A stretch of DNA of 64,000 nt, taken from positions 1 to 64,000 of the forward strand of contig CAOLHI010001652.1 in assembly GCA_948474755.1 (NCBI GenBank). The letters run 5' to 3'. The DNA is from Ctenosaura bakeri. Lineage: Eukaryota; Chordata; Lepidosauria; Squamata; Iguanidae. Position 1 is the stretch's first letter, and each line of letters opens with the position of its first letter. The notes under the pieces were generated by a model. It did no database searches, was not told the DNA's origin, and worked only from the letters and a program-made list of their open reading frames with translations. The position numbers and the translations under genes were made by a program. Of the stretch, positions 35,827 through 48,299 are shown one piece after another.

Positions 35827-37930
35827 CCCAACAGTTAGAACCTAAGCAGAAAACTGAAGAGGCACATCCATCACTGGTCACAGTCTTCCTCACTGTTGTG
35901 AGATATATTGTCTTTCTGCTCAAATTATAGCAATTATTTTATACCTGTTCATACAATGAGGTTATGCAAATTTTATATACATTATGTACTTTTCCAGGTG
36001 ATACATTTCTTCTTTTTTAGCAATGTGTAAATTGCCACCCTGGTAATCCCACCATTTTATGGAAGAACTGGCAGCATGGTTGCTTAACTTCCCAAGCTCA
36101 CTTGGATAATTCTGTCATGAGACAATGGTGTTATGTTGACTCTTCCTAGATGACCAGAATCTTCTCAATAGTGATAGAACCGGGATGTAATGATAAACAC
36201 TTTTTGTTAAAACTTGCCTAAGACTGGTTGATTTCAATTTGTTTTCAAGATGAAATTGTCAAAACAAACCAAAATAGAGCAGAACAGAACAGAAAACTAT
36301 GGAACAAGGAAAGGAAGTAACAGCAATTCAATGCAAGCTGAAAATTACATTGTCACTGAAAGAAACACATCTATTCATCTCATTTCCAAAAAAATGTTTG
36401 TGACATTTCAGCATTCCTGTGTTTAGGCTCATGATAAAAACACACCTGAATATATGAATACGTGCCTGCAGCATAATAGAGCCTTAGATAAGGTACAGAA
36501 TGTGAAGAACAGAACTGTTTTTTTGAAAATGAAACATCAAGAAGGAGGCTCATTTGAATAATACACACCCAAACTTTGATTCTTACAGCTCTGTATGTAT
36601 GCAGCTGGAAGCAATACATGAAAAAAAAAATTATGTTGGTTGCTCATTCTGAAATCTCTCGACCTAGGAGGAGCAGTTTTTGTCACAAGAAGCACTGTTG
36701 TGTGTTTCCTACCTGCTTTCTTAAGTGAAGGAGAATGTTGTTCAAACTAACATCCATTCAACTGAGCCTCTTCAAAGCCTGTTCTTACATGGCACTTTGC
36801 ACAAATGGAATGGTTTCAGAATGACTCTTGGGAGATCTGGTCTATTCTAGAACAAATTATTCTTGCCACGAGACTAAGCACTGAACAAGTGAATGTATTC
36901 CTGAAATATGAAGGAGCAGGTTTCTCCTTCTCTTCAGATTCTCACAGAAGCTGCTAATCCGTAGCGTGGAACTATGAAACAGAGATAGTTATGTGGATTG
37001 TATCAGTATTCTAGGGTTTATCCTCTCTCCTGGCAGCTTAAGAGCAGCAATTTCTTACCACTCGGTATCAGCTTTTACTGTTTGATTTTCCACTTAGTGT
37101 GATGCCACTGCTGGGAGATATTAATCAAATGCTGATACCCATTGAAAGTATTATTTATACTTGGAGTCAGTGCATACACACAGAATAGCACAAAACTTAG
37201 GTTCATCCATCTCTTGAACTGACAGATTTTTTAAAAATTTATTTAGTACATCCCACAGCAACTGGTTCTGGGTTCTTCTATAGTTTTGCATCCAGATAAT
37301 ATGCAGAACAGGCCTGCTCAGCTTTAGCATGTGTTATGAGATAAACAGCAATGGACGACCAGTTCAGCTGTGAGGAAAGAATGAAGGAGAATTTTGTTTG
37401 GACCATACTATAAGTAAATAGTGGCCACATTTCAAAGCTAACTCACTCTTCCAAGAGTAATAAGTGGATCAAAATAGTGATATCCCTCAGATAATCACAC
37501 TATGCTGAATTTTGCAATGCAATTCTTGGCTCAGATACTTTGCACCACAATATGTGCATAAGGGAAAATTCTGCACAATGACCTTTCTAAAATCTGGACT
37601 GGAAAATAAGCAGAGCTCTCCTTCCCCTGTAATATAAATGGGAGACCAAATCCTTTCAGAGTTTAAGAAAACTGCATATGGGAAAATTAACTCAATGTTG
37701 CAAACTGAGGATACAAGACAACAGTATGGCTCCAAGCAATAGCCCAGAAATGAAACTATCTCCTCTACCCCTCCAAGATATTTGCCTTTAAGGAAGTGGC
37801 AAAGACAGCATTCCCACACAAAAGGGTGTTTTAGGGTGGTCACCAAGATGAGCTAACCTAAGTCACTTTGTCCAGGCCTAACAGATGTGACAAAAGGAGA
37901 AAAAATGGTTTCTTAGCAAGGTTTTTTTTT
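35827..37930. other. No recognised feature
   Basis: Nothing assignable in about 2.1 kb. Confidence 0.45.
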
Positions 37931-38540
37931 TAGAGGACATTTGCTATTGGATTCCTGTAACTCTGATAGAGGGTGACTTGCTCAAGATCACTCTGTGAAT
38001 TTCCATGGCTGTAAGGAGATTTCAAAACCTGGTCTCATAATCCTAGGCCATTTCCGCACGGGGCGAGGGAATTGCCCCGTGACGCTCCTTACTGGACTTC
38101 TTGGCTCCCCGGTCCGGTCCACGTCATTCCGGAGCAGTGCATGCTTGTCGATACGCACTGCTCTGGCATCCCAAATTGTGGCTTCCAGTTGGTTGAGGGT
38201 CTCAACCAACCGCTGGAGCTCGCCAGCCTAAAGCCCGCTCCCGGCAGATTGCAGATTCGCATTGGGGTGAGCCTGCGAATCTGCATAAGGGAGCAGGCTC
38301 ACAGTGGTGCGCTCTGTGCTTTTGAAAGACCTGTTTTTTAGCGGTCTTTGAAAAGCACGCTGGATGACCACTTGGGGTCGTTCTGGAGCAGGCTGGGGTG
38401 CGGATCTACGTTAAGTAAGTCTAACCCAGTCCACTCCCAGGTGCAGACATCCCCCCTGGAGGACACTCTGCCTCGTTTTAAAAACCCCGTATGGAAATGG
38501 CCCTAGTCTAGCACTCAAGCCTCTACAACACACTGTCTCT
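37931..38540 (-). mobile_element. Sauria-type SINE split by a MITE
   Basis: Left piece (to 38045) reads GTGACTTGCTCAAGATCACT and CCATGGCTGTAAGG; right piece (from 38503) reads CTAGTCTAGCACTCAAGCC. In minus-strand SINEs elsewhere (43270, 53000) these two blocks are continuous: TCCTAGTCCAATGCTCAAAC. The MITE at 38046-38502 with its CTA duplication separates them. Confidence 0.7.
38046..38502 (-). mobile_element. Harbinger-like MITE, GC-rich subfamily B (457 bp)
   Basis: Begins GGCCATTTCCGCACGGGG and ends CCCCGTATGGAAATGGCC, flanked by CTA on both sides (38043-38045, 38503-38505). The interior is the inverse of 588-889, including the hairpin pair GGAGCAGTGC / GCACTGCTC. Open frames on both strands (about 37988-38341) are repeat-derived. 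Confidence 0.85.
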
Positions 38541-38544
38541 CTTC

Positions 38545-40694
38545 TAGGTCAGCTCTTCCCTATTATTTTACAAGGGCATGGTGGCAGCTTCCACACGCAT
38601 GAACCCTTTGGAGATGGTTCTGTAGACATATATTTTGTCCTTGTGTGGCTGTACCTGTATACAAGATGTAATGTGAGAAGATGCTATTTTCAGCCAAGAA
38701 GTCATCTTCATAATTCTTCTACACTCTGTGTGAGTCTAATGCCTCCCTTGTGGCAGGTGGTGGCTTTTAACTGTGTTTTAACTCTTACTATGATACAACA
38801 ACATTCAAAGAATATGCAGGTGAAAAGAAGGAATTAAAATAGGAAGAAAGAGGGTGGTGGTAGGAGGACTGTTGCCAATTACAACCAGACCTCTCCCCCT
38901 CTCTTTTCCCCTTCATCACATAATTCCATATGTTCCCTAACCCCCACATCTTTGTCTGTCTTTGTTGTTCCTCTCATCATCTGGTACACTACTAAAATAC
39001 ATTTCCTCTACAAGACCTATTAGCTGTAGCCATGATTATTGTAGTTATCTTAAGTACCAACAGAAAACAGGCCTCTCTTATTGTGGCGGTTGACAATAAT
39101 AAACAGCACCTAGCCAGATGGTTGAAGACACATTGGGCCTAGGAGTAGGAAAGGCCTAATTGCAGAAAAGCTGGCTAAACAATAATGTGATAGTTTCCAG
39201 CCTTCTGTTAATTCCACCTACTTGTCTCTTTCTCACTCCCCTGCTTCCTGTGCATTTCTGAACTCACTCATAATTAAAATCTTCCACATTGATTTTTTTT
39301 GATGATTTTTGACCAAAAAAAAAAATGACACCAATGATATACCTGGGATGGATCTAGCCATGGGTAATTTAAATCCCATTTATTTTAGTGCATTTATGAT
39401 AAGTGAGAGCCAGGAGTCAACCCTAATGTCAGGAATTGGGGGTTCTTAACATCGTCTAAGATTTCCCTCTGAATATGAACCATCACCAGTGGGAGGGAAA
39501 AAGACTATTTGGTGGATATCAGTTTTACCAATTTTTACCCCAAAGTAAGAGGATCAAGCAATATGTTAGGTGTTGCTGTAAGTAAGTCTGTATGTGTTTT
39601 GCAAATGGAGAATTTGCTATTAGGTGCAGAATTTATTAAAAATTTCCAAAAGCTACTTTTTTATTAAAACCAAAAAGAGTAACAATTTTTAAGGCAGAAG
39701 TTGTTTTATTAATTCCAATGGAAAAATTAAGCACACACTTACAACTTCGTCAATTAAGTCAATGGGATTTAAAACACACTTCCATGTGTGTTTGCTCTCT
39801 GAGAAGTAAGTCTCACTGTGTTTAATGGGTCTTACTGCACAGGAAGTTTGTTTAAGATTGCAACCTTACAAGTCTTTAATTTTAGCTGCATTGCATCCCA
39901 GATTTCTTCTTTCCTGTATTGACAAACAAGGCAGTGCTGTCCAGTGCCCCTATGATACTGCCATTATGTAATATGATCATATTTGGTAGTAAAGTCCAGG
40001 ATAGAATACTGGCTTCTGACTACCATGGAGTGCTGGCCAAAGGCTTGTTAACTTTTCACTGTCAAAATTTGCAAATGGTTAAAAGTGAGTATTTACATTT
40101 GGTTTTTACTGCAAATGTAGGTTAAAGTAAATGAGATAGAACTGAAGGGGAGCAAGTACAGATAATGGAATGATAGATACTGCATAATGATCCAGTCTGT
40201 AACAGGACATCAAAATCTGCGTTAGTGGCTTCCTAGGATCACACAGCCAATTTCAAATGGGCTGGCAGAACACACAAAAGCGGCATACCTGCTCTTTCTC
40301 TTACATGTGTTTTGTATTGCTTTGTATTATTTTGTATTGTGTTGCATTGGCTCAAGTTCTGTTTGTGAATTATGTTGACATAAAAGTCAGACTTATAAGT
40401 TGGATATACTTTTTTGGTCATCACAGAGGTCAGAATTCTGTTTTGAGCACACCATGGCCAAAATCCCACCCCCCCAGCTGACTTTGTAAGCAATGCAACC
40501 CCACCCAACTTGGATGTTCCAGTTCTGTCAGAGAGTGAGGAGATGAGTTGTGATGCATCCAGCTTTTTCCTGTGCCCAGATGAGCTGAAAGAATGTCATC
40601 TGCAGGGACATTCCAAGGACCCCTAGACATCTCTGCAGATGCTGGTTACAACATACCGAGTTAGAGCTGGATTCATTCTCCACTCTCTGACAGC
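38545..40694. other. No recognised feature
   Basis: Nothing assignable in about 2.1 kb apart from short A-rich runs. Confidence 0.45.
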
Positions 40695-40696
40695 AG

Positions 40697-40699
40697 CAG

Positions 40700-40730
<31 letters not shown>

Positions 40731-40731
40731 A
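40697..40731. repeat. (ACA)n tail of LINE
   Basis: About eleven ACA units; on the minus strand this is the (TTG)n tail of the L2-like LINE. Confidence 0.9.
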
Positions 40732-40902
40732 TTTATATCTCGCCTCTCCCGAAGGATCGAGGTGGTACTACAACAGTACATCAAATACATTAAAAGCAAT
40801 TATAACATAACCCAACCTCCCCACCCACCAACCCATCTAAAACCCCCTAAAACACATTAACTATTAAGAACAAGAGGACAGTTGGTGGGAGGCGGTGGAG
40901 CA

Positions 40903-42195
40903 CTAGTCTGGGAAGGCCTGTCGGAAGAGAACAGTCTTGACTGCTTTTTTAAAGCAGTCTAGACTGGTCATATGCCAGGTCTCCTCCGGCAGGCCATTCC
41001 ATAACTTGAGAGCGATAGAAGAGAAGGTCCTCTGGGTAACAACAGCCAACCTAGTTTTGACTGGCTGCAGTAAATTCTTCCCAGAGGACCTTAATGTGCG
41101 GGGCGGATTATATGGGAGAAGGCAATCCGGCAGGTAGGCTGGCCCCAAGCCATGAAGGGCTTTAAAGGTAAGAACCAACACCTTGTACTGTGCTCGGAAA
41201 CTAATAGGCAGCCAATGTAAGGACTTCAGAATTGGTGTTATATGGTCAGTTTTAGATCTTTTGGTGACCAACTTGGCTGCCATATTCTGAACTAATTGAA
41301 GTTTCTGGACTAAGCACATGGGTAGCTCTATGTAGAGCGCATTGCAGAAGTCAAGCCGTGAAGTTACCAGCGCATGCACCACTGTTTTTAGGTGTTCCAG
41401 GTCCAGGAAGGGGCGCAGCTGGCATATCAGCCGAAGCTGATAGCAGGCACTCCTGGCCGCCGCATTAATTTGAGCTGTCATCTGAAGCGGCGAGTCAAGG
41501 AGCACCCCCAAGCTGCGGACACAGTCTTTCAGGGGAAGTGTGACCCCGTCTAGAACTGATTGACAAACCTCCATACCTGGGCTAGGGTCCTTAACAGTGA
41601 GTACCTCCGTCTTATATGGGTTCAGCTTCAGTCTGTTTTTCCTCATCCAGTCCATTACTGCTTCAAGGCATTCGTTTAGAGGCGAGATGCCACCCTTAGT
41701 TGATGCTATTATCCAAGGCATGGAGAGATATATCTGGGTGTCATCAGCATACTGATAGCACCTTGCTCCATGCCTCCTGATGATCTCTCCCAGCGGTTTC
41801 ATTTAGATGTTAAATAGCATTGAGGACAGGACGGCGCCCTGAGGGATGCCAGATTTGAGCTCTTTTTTCAAGGAGCAGCTGTCCCCAAGCATCACCATCT
41901 GGTATCTACCTGAGAGATAGGACCAGAACCACTTAAGTGCAGTGCCCCCGATCCCCAGCCCTCTCAGGCGTTCCAGAAGGATACCATGGTCTATGGTATC
42001 GAAAGCCGCTGAGAGTTTCAAGAGTACCAGCAGGGTCACACTTCCTCTGTTGACACCTAGGCGAAGATCATCCACTAAGGCGACTATGGCAGTCTCAACT
42101 CCATATCCTGCCCTGAAGCCAGTTTGAAATGGATCTAGATAATCTGTTTCATCCAAGACAGCTTGGAGCTGAAGACCAACAGCCCTCTCGATCAC
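40903..42195 (-). pseudogene. Reverse transcriptase of L2-like LINE, one in-frame stop
   Basis: Residues from MIERAVG to the end QAFPD form a single frame of about 430 codons interrupted only by TAA at 41803-41805, where relatives carry Tyr (LFN-I-Y-MKPLG context). The palm motif YADD is intact near 41755. RNA-templated DNA synthesis at the target site is the family role. The rest of the ORF2 start is frameshifted and the endonuclease absent, so this cannot act. The few lesions suggest a fairly recent copy compared with other LINE fragments here. Confidence 0.85.
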
Positions 42196-42539
42196 CTTGC
42201 TTAAAAATGGAAGATGGGAGACTGGTCCAGGGGATCTAGGGAGGGCTTTTTTAGAAGCGGCTGTATAATCGCTTCTAAATTTTCAATGTGGAAATGGTCA
42301 TGTTGGCTTTGGGTCTGTGGGAACTGCTTAGAAGATAAGGATTTTTTTTTAGTAACATTGGGAGATATAGCTATGAAGATATAGCTATATGATGGAACTA
42401 CATCTCCCAATGCAGCATCTCATCCATTATGTTTTTAGTGTGCTTAATAAAAACAGGTATGAAGGTTTAAAAATAAAAGATTTTGAAAAGGCAGATGAGG
42501 GTCATCTTGTCACAATGAGCATTTCCCCTTATGGGTTGT

Positions 42540-42680
42540 ACCAGCCATCCCTAGCCTGGTATTCTTCAGAGTTGTTGGATTTCATCTCCCATCATTCTCA
42601 GCCATCATAGCTTTTTGGCTGAGAATGATGGAAGTTGCAGTCTAACATATGAGGGCACAGGTTTGGAGATGTTGGCTGGT
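42540..42680. mobile_element. hAT-like palindromic MITE, decayed
   Basis: TTTCATCTCCCATCATTCTC and GAGAATGATGGAAGTTGCAG face each other around GCCATCATAGCTTTTTGGC. No terminal duplication is clear. Confidence 0.45.
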
Positions 42681-43269
42681 ACTCAGTTTGGTTATCAAGG
42701 AGAAATTGTGATGTTAAAAGCTGAATGACTGACAGCAAATAAATGGGAGAAGCTTTTGTCATTGCACTATCTTCACAGTAGCCATGAAGATCTTAGAGGC
42801 ATAATGCATCATATGAGGAGGAAGAAAACATTGTGCAGAAGAAATTCTTGGCAGGTAAAACATTCTTACAGATTTGCTAACTTTTTTTCCAGCCCAGCTC
42901 CTTTGCTTTTAGCAACTTCACACCAATTCAAATGTGCAGTTCTTTCCTTTTTTGGACCAAGCCATGAAAACTTCAGCTGGTGCAACTTTTTTTCCAGAAT
43001 ACAGGCAAGCTGGTGACAAAATCTTCATCTGCTAAATTTTCTCCACGAAGGAGAAGTACAGCAGCTTTCTTTTCCTTGCCTCTACACTATTACAAGACAA
43101 GAGGAGGCATCCATAAGACATTCTCCCTTCCATGTAACTATCAGTGGAGAAAAAAAGTTATCTAATGCTAAATTTGTTGCCCAAGTATGCCAGGCATATG
43201 TGCATGTATTAAACCTGGCTATGATGCCAACCAGCAAGAAGAAAAACTTCTTGCTGTATTCTTCTAGTT
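42681..43269. other. No recognised feature
   Basis: Nothing assignable. Confidence 0.4.
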
Positions 43270-43510
43270 TTAAAAAATGGTTGCTGTATCTTCCAGTCAT
43301 TTCTGACTTATGGCAACTATAATGTGAACCTATCATGGTGGTTTCTTGGCAAAATTTGTTCAGAGGGGTTTCCCCTTTGCCCTCCTCTGGGGCTGAGAAA
43401 GTGTGACATGCCCAAGGTCTCCTAGTAGGTTTTCATGGCCAGGCAGGGATTCAAATGATGGTCTTCCACTGTTCTAGTCCAACACTTAAACCACTACAGC
43501 ATACTGGTTC
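43270..43510 (-). mobile_element. Sauria-type SINE, minus orientation
   Basis: CATTTCTGACTTATGGCAAC (BovB-like tail), then CTGAGAAAGTGTGACATGCC, GGCCAGGCAGGGATTCAAA (B-box region) and CTTAAACCACTACAGCATAC (A-box region) appear in the inverse order of the plus-strand copies. Confidence 0.8.
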
Positions 43511-43589
43511 TAGTTCTAAAAACAGCTTGAAGCATAAGACTGGGCAAGTGATCATTTTCTCCATGCAGTTTAAAAGCTTCATCTTCTCC

Positions 43590-43690
43590 AGCACTTTGGC
43601 CCTCCGGCTATTTTGACATTCAAGCCGCTGCAAGTCCCTAGCAGGATTCATGTTTGGCTGAGCTGATGGGAGTTGCAGTACATCAGCATC
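43590..43690. mobile_element. hAT-like MITE fragment
   Basis: CTCCAGCACTTTGGCCCTCC and GATGGGAGTTGCAGTACATC are the facing blocks of the short hAT-like MITEs. Confidence 0.35.
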
Positions 43691-45050
43691 TCCTCTCCTC
43701 TCCTGCCCTGCCCTAATTCTTGCCACAATGTCAAACTGTTGTCAGACAACTTCAGGGGCAAGTTGAAAACCTGATAATCCTAAACTACTACTACTTCTTT
43801 TTTTCTCTAACAAGGAGGAGGAATGAGGAAGTGTACAACTGTAGTTCACTGTACTTTCCCAGCAGAAGCCCATAAAATTTTTTGAGTCCTGGGAACAGAA
43901 GACAGGAAAGTTGTTGTCGGATAATCTGCTGCTTATGATGCGTTGCAAAATGTAATGGAAGCAAATGGAGCGGGCACATACACTTTGCTTAACAAGTGAA
44001 AGAGGACAAAAGCAGGATCAGTGTCTCCTTCAGGTTATACAGAGTTCATTTTACTGCATCCTATCAGAGTGTGGCTTCTCTTTTTCTCTCAGGTTTAAGT
44101 TGATCTGTGGTAATGCTGGTTGAATAATTGCATCTCAGCTGTTTTGCAACTGGGCCCTGACTCAAGTGGAGGTGTTGTGGGAACAGATTTGTGGCTGATT
44201 AAGACAGACCCTTCAAGCCTGCTGTGTTATTTTCTCTCTCTCTCCCCACTCCCACCCACTGCTTGTGACTGACTGTTTTCTTTCTTCTTTACCACAACAA
44301 CAGCTCAGCTACACCCCAGGTTTTAGAGGAGTGTCTCTAGTCATTAGATGGCCCAGGCACTCCTCTGGTGGTTTCAGCAGGGAGTGTGCTGGAAAGAAAG
44401 AGGAGAAAAAGAGGAAAGAGAGAGAAGGAAGGTGCTGAGTGAAGTTTTATTAGTGTTTTCACAAAGTGTTATTGTTCCCGCCTCCATGTGAATATTTGGC
44501 ATGGCAGGTGAGACACTGTGGGGTTGGTATCTCAGCTTGGCACATGCTCCCAGGCTCTGTAGGGAGTGACAGGCCATCAGCAGTAATGCTGAGGGCAAAG
44601 CTGTGAAAACAAACCCTCCTAGATTATGCCGGCTGCTGACCAGGCATGTTATTTATTGCAATCCACTTCATGGGCCTATCCATCTCAAACAAACAATGGC
44701 TCTTTTCCATTCTCTTATTTGTGTGGGAGCTTATCCATGAAAACAGCGTCTGGGAAGAGGGTGGGGAAAAGAGGCTTTGGCATTCTGTCCAGAGGGACAA
44801 TTCACTTGAGCAAGGCTCTTCCTTAGACAGAACAACACCAAGAGAATGTTCTCTTCACTCTTAATTGCAAAGGAAATGAACCAAATAACACACAGTCCTC
44901 TCTACTGCTACACTCTGATGTTTTCAGGTTGGTGGTCACACACAGGGATAACTTGCACTGCAGTAAGCAGGGCCTGTTTGTTTAAAAAGAGAGACAGGGC
45001 TAATGGACAAAGCGAATGAATTTAGGCAGTATTTATTAGAGCCTGAAAAA
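43691..45050. other. No recognised feature
   Basis: CT-rich run at 44230-44250. Nothing else assignable. Confidence 0.4.
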
Positions 45051-45390
45051 GTTACATTTTGGACTACAGCTTTAGAATGCCCTGGCCAAAATGGGCATGG
45101 TTAGGAGTTGTAGTCGCCCCCTTATAATATCTCCACATTCTGAATTATAAAGATTATGGGTTATATAGATTATACAAATTATGGGGTATAGAACTCAGAA
45201 TATATTTCATCCTGGGCTGGCATTTAGGGGCAACACAATTGCTCAAGTCCATGTTCCTACAGAGTAAACTATGAGTATCCTCCAAGCTCTCTCATTTCCT
45301 TTTCTCATTATTGAGTCAGCAACAATGGAGTGAATAACCATGGAGAAAAGGGGAAGACCAGCTCCCACCCACCCACTATCCTCTTACTAG

Positions 45391-45556
45391 GGTTGCCAGG
45401 GTGAAAACTGTGCCTTTAATGATTGTGTAGAAGAGGGAATTTCAGCAGATGTGCTTCTCATGCAGCAGGTGACAAGTCACACCTGCTGAAATTCTCTCAT
45501 CTACACATCCCTTAAATGGGCAGAAGCTCCCTCCACAGTTTTCACTGTAGAAACTC
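45391..45556. mobile_element. Palindromic element, about 165 bp
   Basis: GGGTGAAAACTGTGCC on the left is matched by CACAGTTTTCACTGT on the right; AATTTCAGCAGATGTG faces CACACCTGCTGAAATTC; GTGTAGAAGAGGG faces CTCATCTACACATCCC. No coding content. Superfamily not determined. Confidence 0.6.
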
Positions 45557-45784
45557 TACTGCTAACTAGAACATTGATGAACAGGAGGTTGGCCTACCGA
45601 AGGATGATGGCAATGAGGGCTGCATTTCTGATACTGCAAAGCATCCCTGGACAAATAGGTAGTGGGTTCAGAGTGACAAACTTTCTGCCCTTTGACAGAG
45701 CTTTGCAAAGGCTTTTGGGGGAAAAAAATAAGGAAGCAATTGACATGGTAATAAAGGGACATCAGTTTTGGTCTACATATACTG

Positions 45785-46220
45785 GCCAGAATTCACTTAG
45801 GCAGTTATGAATATGTAACCACCATAGTGACATACATACACACTGACTCCTGGCCCAAGTTTCCCCTCCTAATCTCCACTAATCAGGCAGCAGCCACTGC
45901 AAGTGACTGAGGTCTGTTTCTCGGTCACTTGAGGAGCAGCTGATTGACATTCCTACCCTCTTCTGTGAGTAATCTCTGCTGTGACAGGCAGAAGCTATTC
46001 CCCCTCAAACCCGGGAGATTGCTTATGCGTGTGAATGGTGGAAACGCCAGTCTTCTACTTCCTGATTGACAGGGGAACATCTGCTGCCCAGTAATGGGGA
46101 TTTCACAGTTCCTACATATCCTCTAAACTAAGGAATATGTAGGAATTATGAATACAAAACCGTCATGAATGTGTAACTCTAGGTTATGTGTTCATAACTG
46201 TCCCAGTGAATTCTGGCTAT
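45785..46220. mobile_element. Inverted-repeat element, about 435 bp, unclassified
   Basis: Left end GCCAGAATTCACTTAGGCAG plus TTATGAATATGTAAC and right end GTTATGTGTTCATAACTG plus CAGTGAATTCTGGC are inverted copies over about 40 bp. The interior has no frame. I could not fix a target duplication. Confidence 0.55.
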
Positions 46221-46260
46221 TGCTATTTCAGCTATTCACTAATTTAAAAGGTGAAGTGAC

Positions 46261-46455
46261 AGCCAGCATGGTATAGTAGTGTGAGCATTGGACTCTGATG
46301 CTGGAAACCAGGGCCCAATGCCCCGCTTGGCCATGGAAACCCAATGGGTGACTTTGGGCACGTCCTACACTCTCAGTTCCAGAAAACTCCATTATGGGTT
46401 TGCCTTAAGGTTGCCATAAGTCAAAAATGATTTGAAGGCACAACAACCACAAATT
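46261..46455 (+). mobile_element. Sauria-type SINE, complete
   Basis: Head GCATGGTATAGTAGTGTGAG, decayed B-box GGGCCCAATGCCCC, middle TCAGTTCCAGAAAACTCC, tail AAGGTTGCCATAAGTCAAAA and a CAACAACC end. Confidence 0.85.
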
Positions 46456-46599
46456 CCCTTAGATGTAGATTGCAATGTTGCCTTTTCACATGTATTGCTT
46501 CCTAAACAATGAGTGGAAAAGGATGCATGTACACTTGACAGACATATTTGTATTTATGCCACTGCATGTACAGTACCTGTGCATGTATACTGTGCAATC

Positions 46600-47820
46600 A
46601 CTTTTATAGAAAAACTAGCACATTTATCCGGCATTGCCTGGGATTTTATTTTCCTTTTAAGAATTCACCTAACTGTCTTCTCCAGTACCTGTAACTTTTC
46701 CCCATATTTCCCAATATAATTTGTATTTAGAGTTATTTACATATGGAAATACACTGTTCTCCTCCTTGCTGCTAGGCCTCATCTTCATAGCAACTGGCCT
46801 ATTCCAGTACCTGTAACTTTTCCCCATAGTTCCCAATCCAATCTGTGTTCTCCGGCAACGTTGATGTACTGGCTTTTGACTTTGTTTCCTTTCTGTTGAA
46901 TTTGCGCAATGGCTTTATGTTTTTCTGGAAGCATTTTTTGTTTTGAATTTCAACTGTAAGATTCCTCACATATGGTGCCCATACAATCTACTCTGTGAGG
47001 CAGGAAGACCTTGTAACTATGGCCCTTTCTGCACAGGGATGTTAAAACGGGCCAAGGTGTCCTGTCATGGAGGTCGTCCGCACCTTGGATCAGACTAGGT
47101 TCAGACTATTTACCTTAGTTCCGCACCGTAGTCCGATCCAAAATGCCCCCAATGGTCCTACAGCGTGCTAAGTGAAGACTGGAAAAAACCGATCTTTCAA
47201 ACTTCTAGAGTGCACCATTGCATTCCTGCTCACTTGTGCAGATGCGCAGGCTCGCACCAATATGAGCCTGCGATCAGCGAAGGGCGGGCTGTGGGCGTTA
47301 TCAGCGTCAGCGGTTGGTCCGGACCCACAAAGAACAGGAAGCCGCCATTTTGTAAGCCTGAGCAGTGCAGATCTACAGACCTCACACTGCTCCAATTTGC
47401 CCTGGACCAAACGGAGGAGCCCTGCAGAAGGGCTTAAGGGAGAATCCACGTTGCTTCAAGCCAAGAAGAACTGGAGAGTAATGGCACAGAGCGATTCACT
47501 CGCCTCGTGCAGAAAGAACCTATGTTGTGTGTGTCACTTTAATTTTTCTTACATATGCCTCCCAAATGTTTTCTGGCATCCTTATTGATGGTAGGCCTCA
47601 TCTCCATAGCAACTGGCCTAAGGCCCAAGAGCTCTTGGCTGAGAATTCTAAAGGCCCCTCCCTAAACTGCCAATCTCAGGATTCCATAGAATGTTCACAG
47701 CCAGCCAATCCTATGAGGTCTTCTCATCTCACTCAGCCTGTCCTATGAGGTCTTTGCCTGCCTGGTGCAAACAGACAGACAAACTCACAGACAAACTTTG
47801 ACTTTTATATAATAGATGCA
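46600..47820 (+). repeat. Unclassified interspersed repeat split by a MITE, with internal direct duplication
   Basis: TCCAGTACCTGTAACTTTTC occurs at 46680 and again at 46803. GCCTCATCTTCATAGCAACT at 46776 recurs as GCCTCATCTCCATAGCAACT at 47591, beyond the MITE. The right part ends in a CAGACAGACAAACTC run and TTTGACTTTTATATAATAG. The parts seem to belong to one repeat family, but I cannot name it and the borders are approximate. Confidence 0.4.
47021..47520 (+). mobile_element. Harbinger-like MITE, GC-rich subfamily B (500 bp)
   Basis: Starts GGCCCTTTCTGCACAGGG, ends GTGCAGAAAGAACC, flanked by TAT (47018-47020, 47521-47523). The interior GCAGCGGTTGG-like block, GGAAGCCGCCATTTTG and GAGCAGTGCAG correspond to 588-889 and 55317-55773. 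Open frames on both strands are repeat-derived. Confidence 0.8.
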
Positions 47821-47829
47821 GGACTACTG

Positions 47830-48299
47830 TCAGTAACCAAAGAATGATAGAAAAGAGAGAAAAATTTTGTAAGACCACAAACATCATTAAGTTATACAGT
47901 TTATGTCCTTGTTAATAAACAGGACCACAAACAAACAGAAATCTTTTTGAAATACATTTCAATGTTCATTGAGGATCAGTTGTTTAGAGACATGTGGCAG
48001 ACTTGTTTGTTATTGTGCTACAGTTGAAAGGAATGGTGCCAATCCCTAACTAGAAGCATAAAATATGTTTTACTGTTTAAAACTGACTGTGGATCATGTT
48101 TTTGCCCATATAGCTTTAAAGCATGGTGAAAGATGACTTTTTTTTCATAAATTTCCTAGCTGAGGTACAGTTGTATTTTTGTTTATTGTGGAAAATATGT
48201 ACATTTTTATATTGTAAATCATAATTCAAGAGCGCTTTCTAAAGATCTGGGTATCAGGCACAAAAACGGTTTTTGATTTTGCCATTTTACTACATACAC
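47830..48299. other. No recognised feature
   Basis: Nothing assignable. Confidence 0.4.

Larger units (their letters stand above)
40697..42345 (-). mobile_element. L2-like LINE, 5'-truncated, reverse transcriptase and 3' end
   Basis: On the minus strand the element runs from about 42345 to a (TTG)n tail at 40697-40730. Parts in order: a start of reverse transcriptase IQPLLKKPSLDPLD, a small deletion with frameshift near 42205, FLSKVIERAVGLQLQ, fingers FQTGFRAGYGVETAIVALVD, the catalytic QYADDTQIYL, the thumb and C-terminal HWLPISFRAQYKVLVLTFKA. The endonuclease is missing. The 3' end GGCGAGATATAAATA is shared with the LINE ends at 1610 and 2835. Confidence 0.9.
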
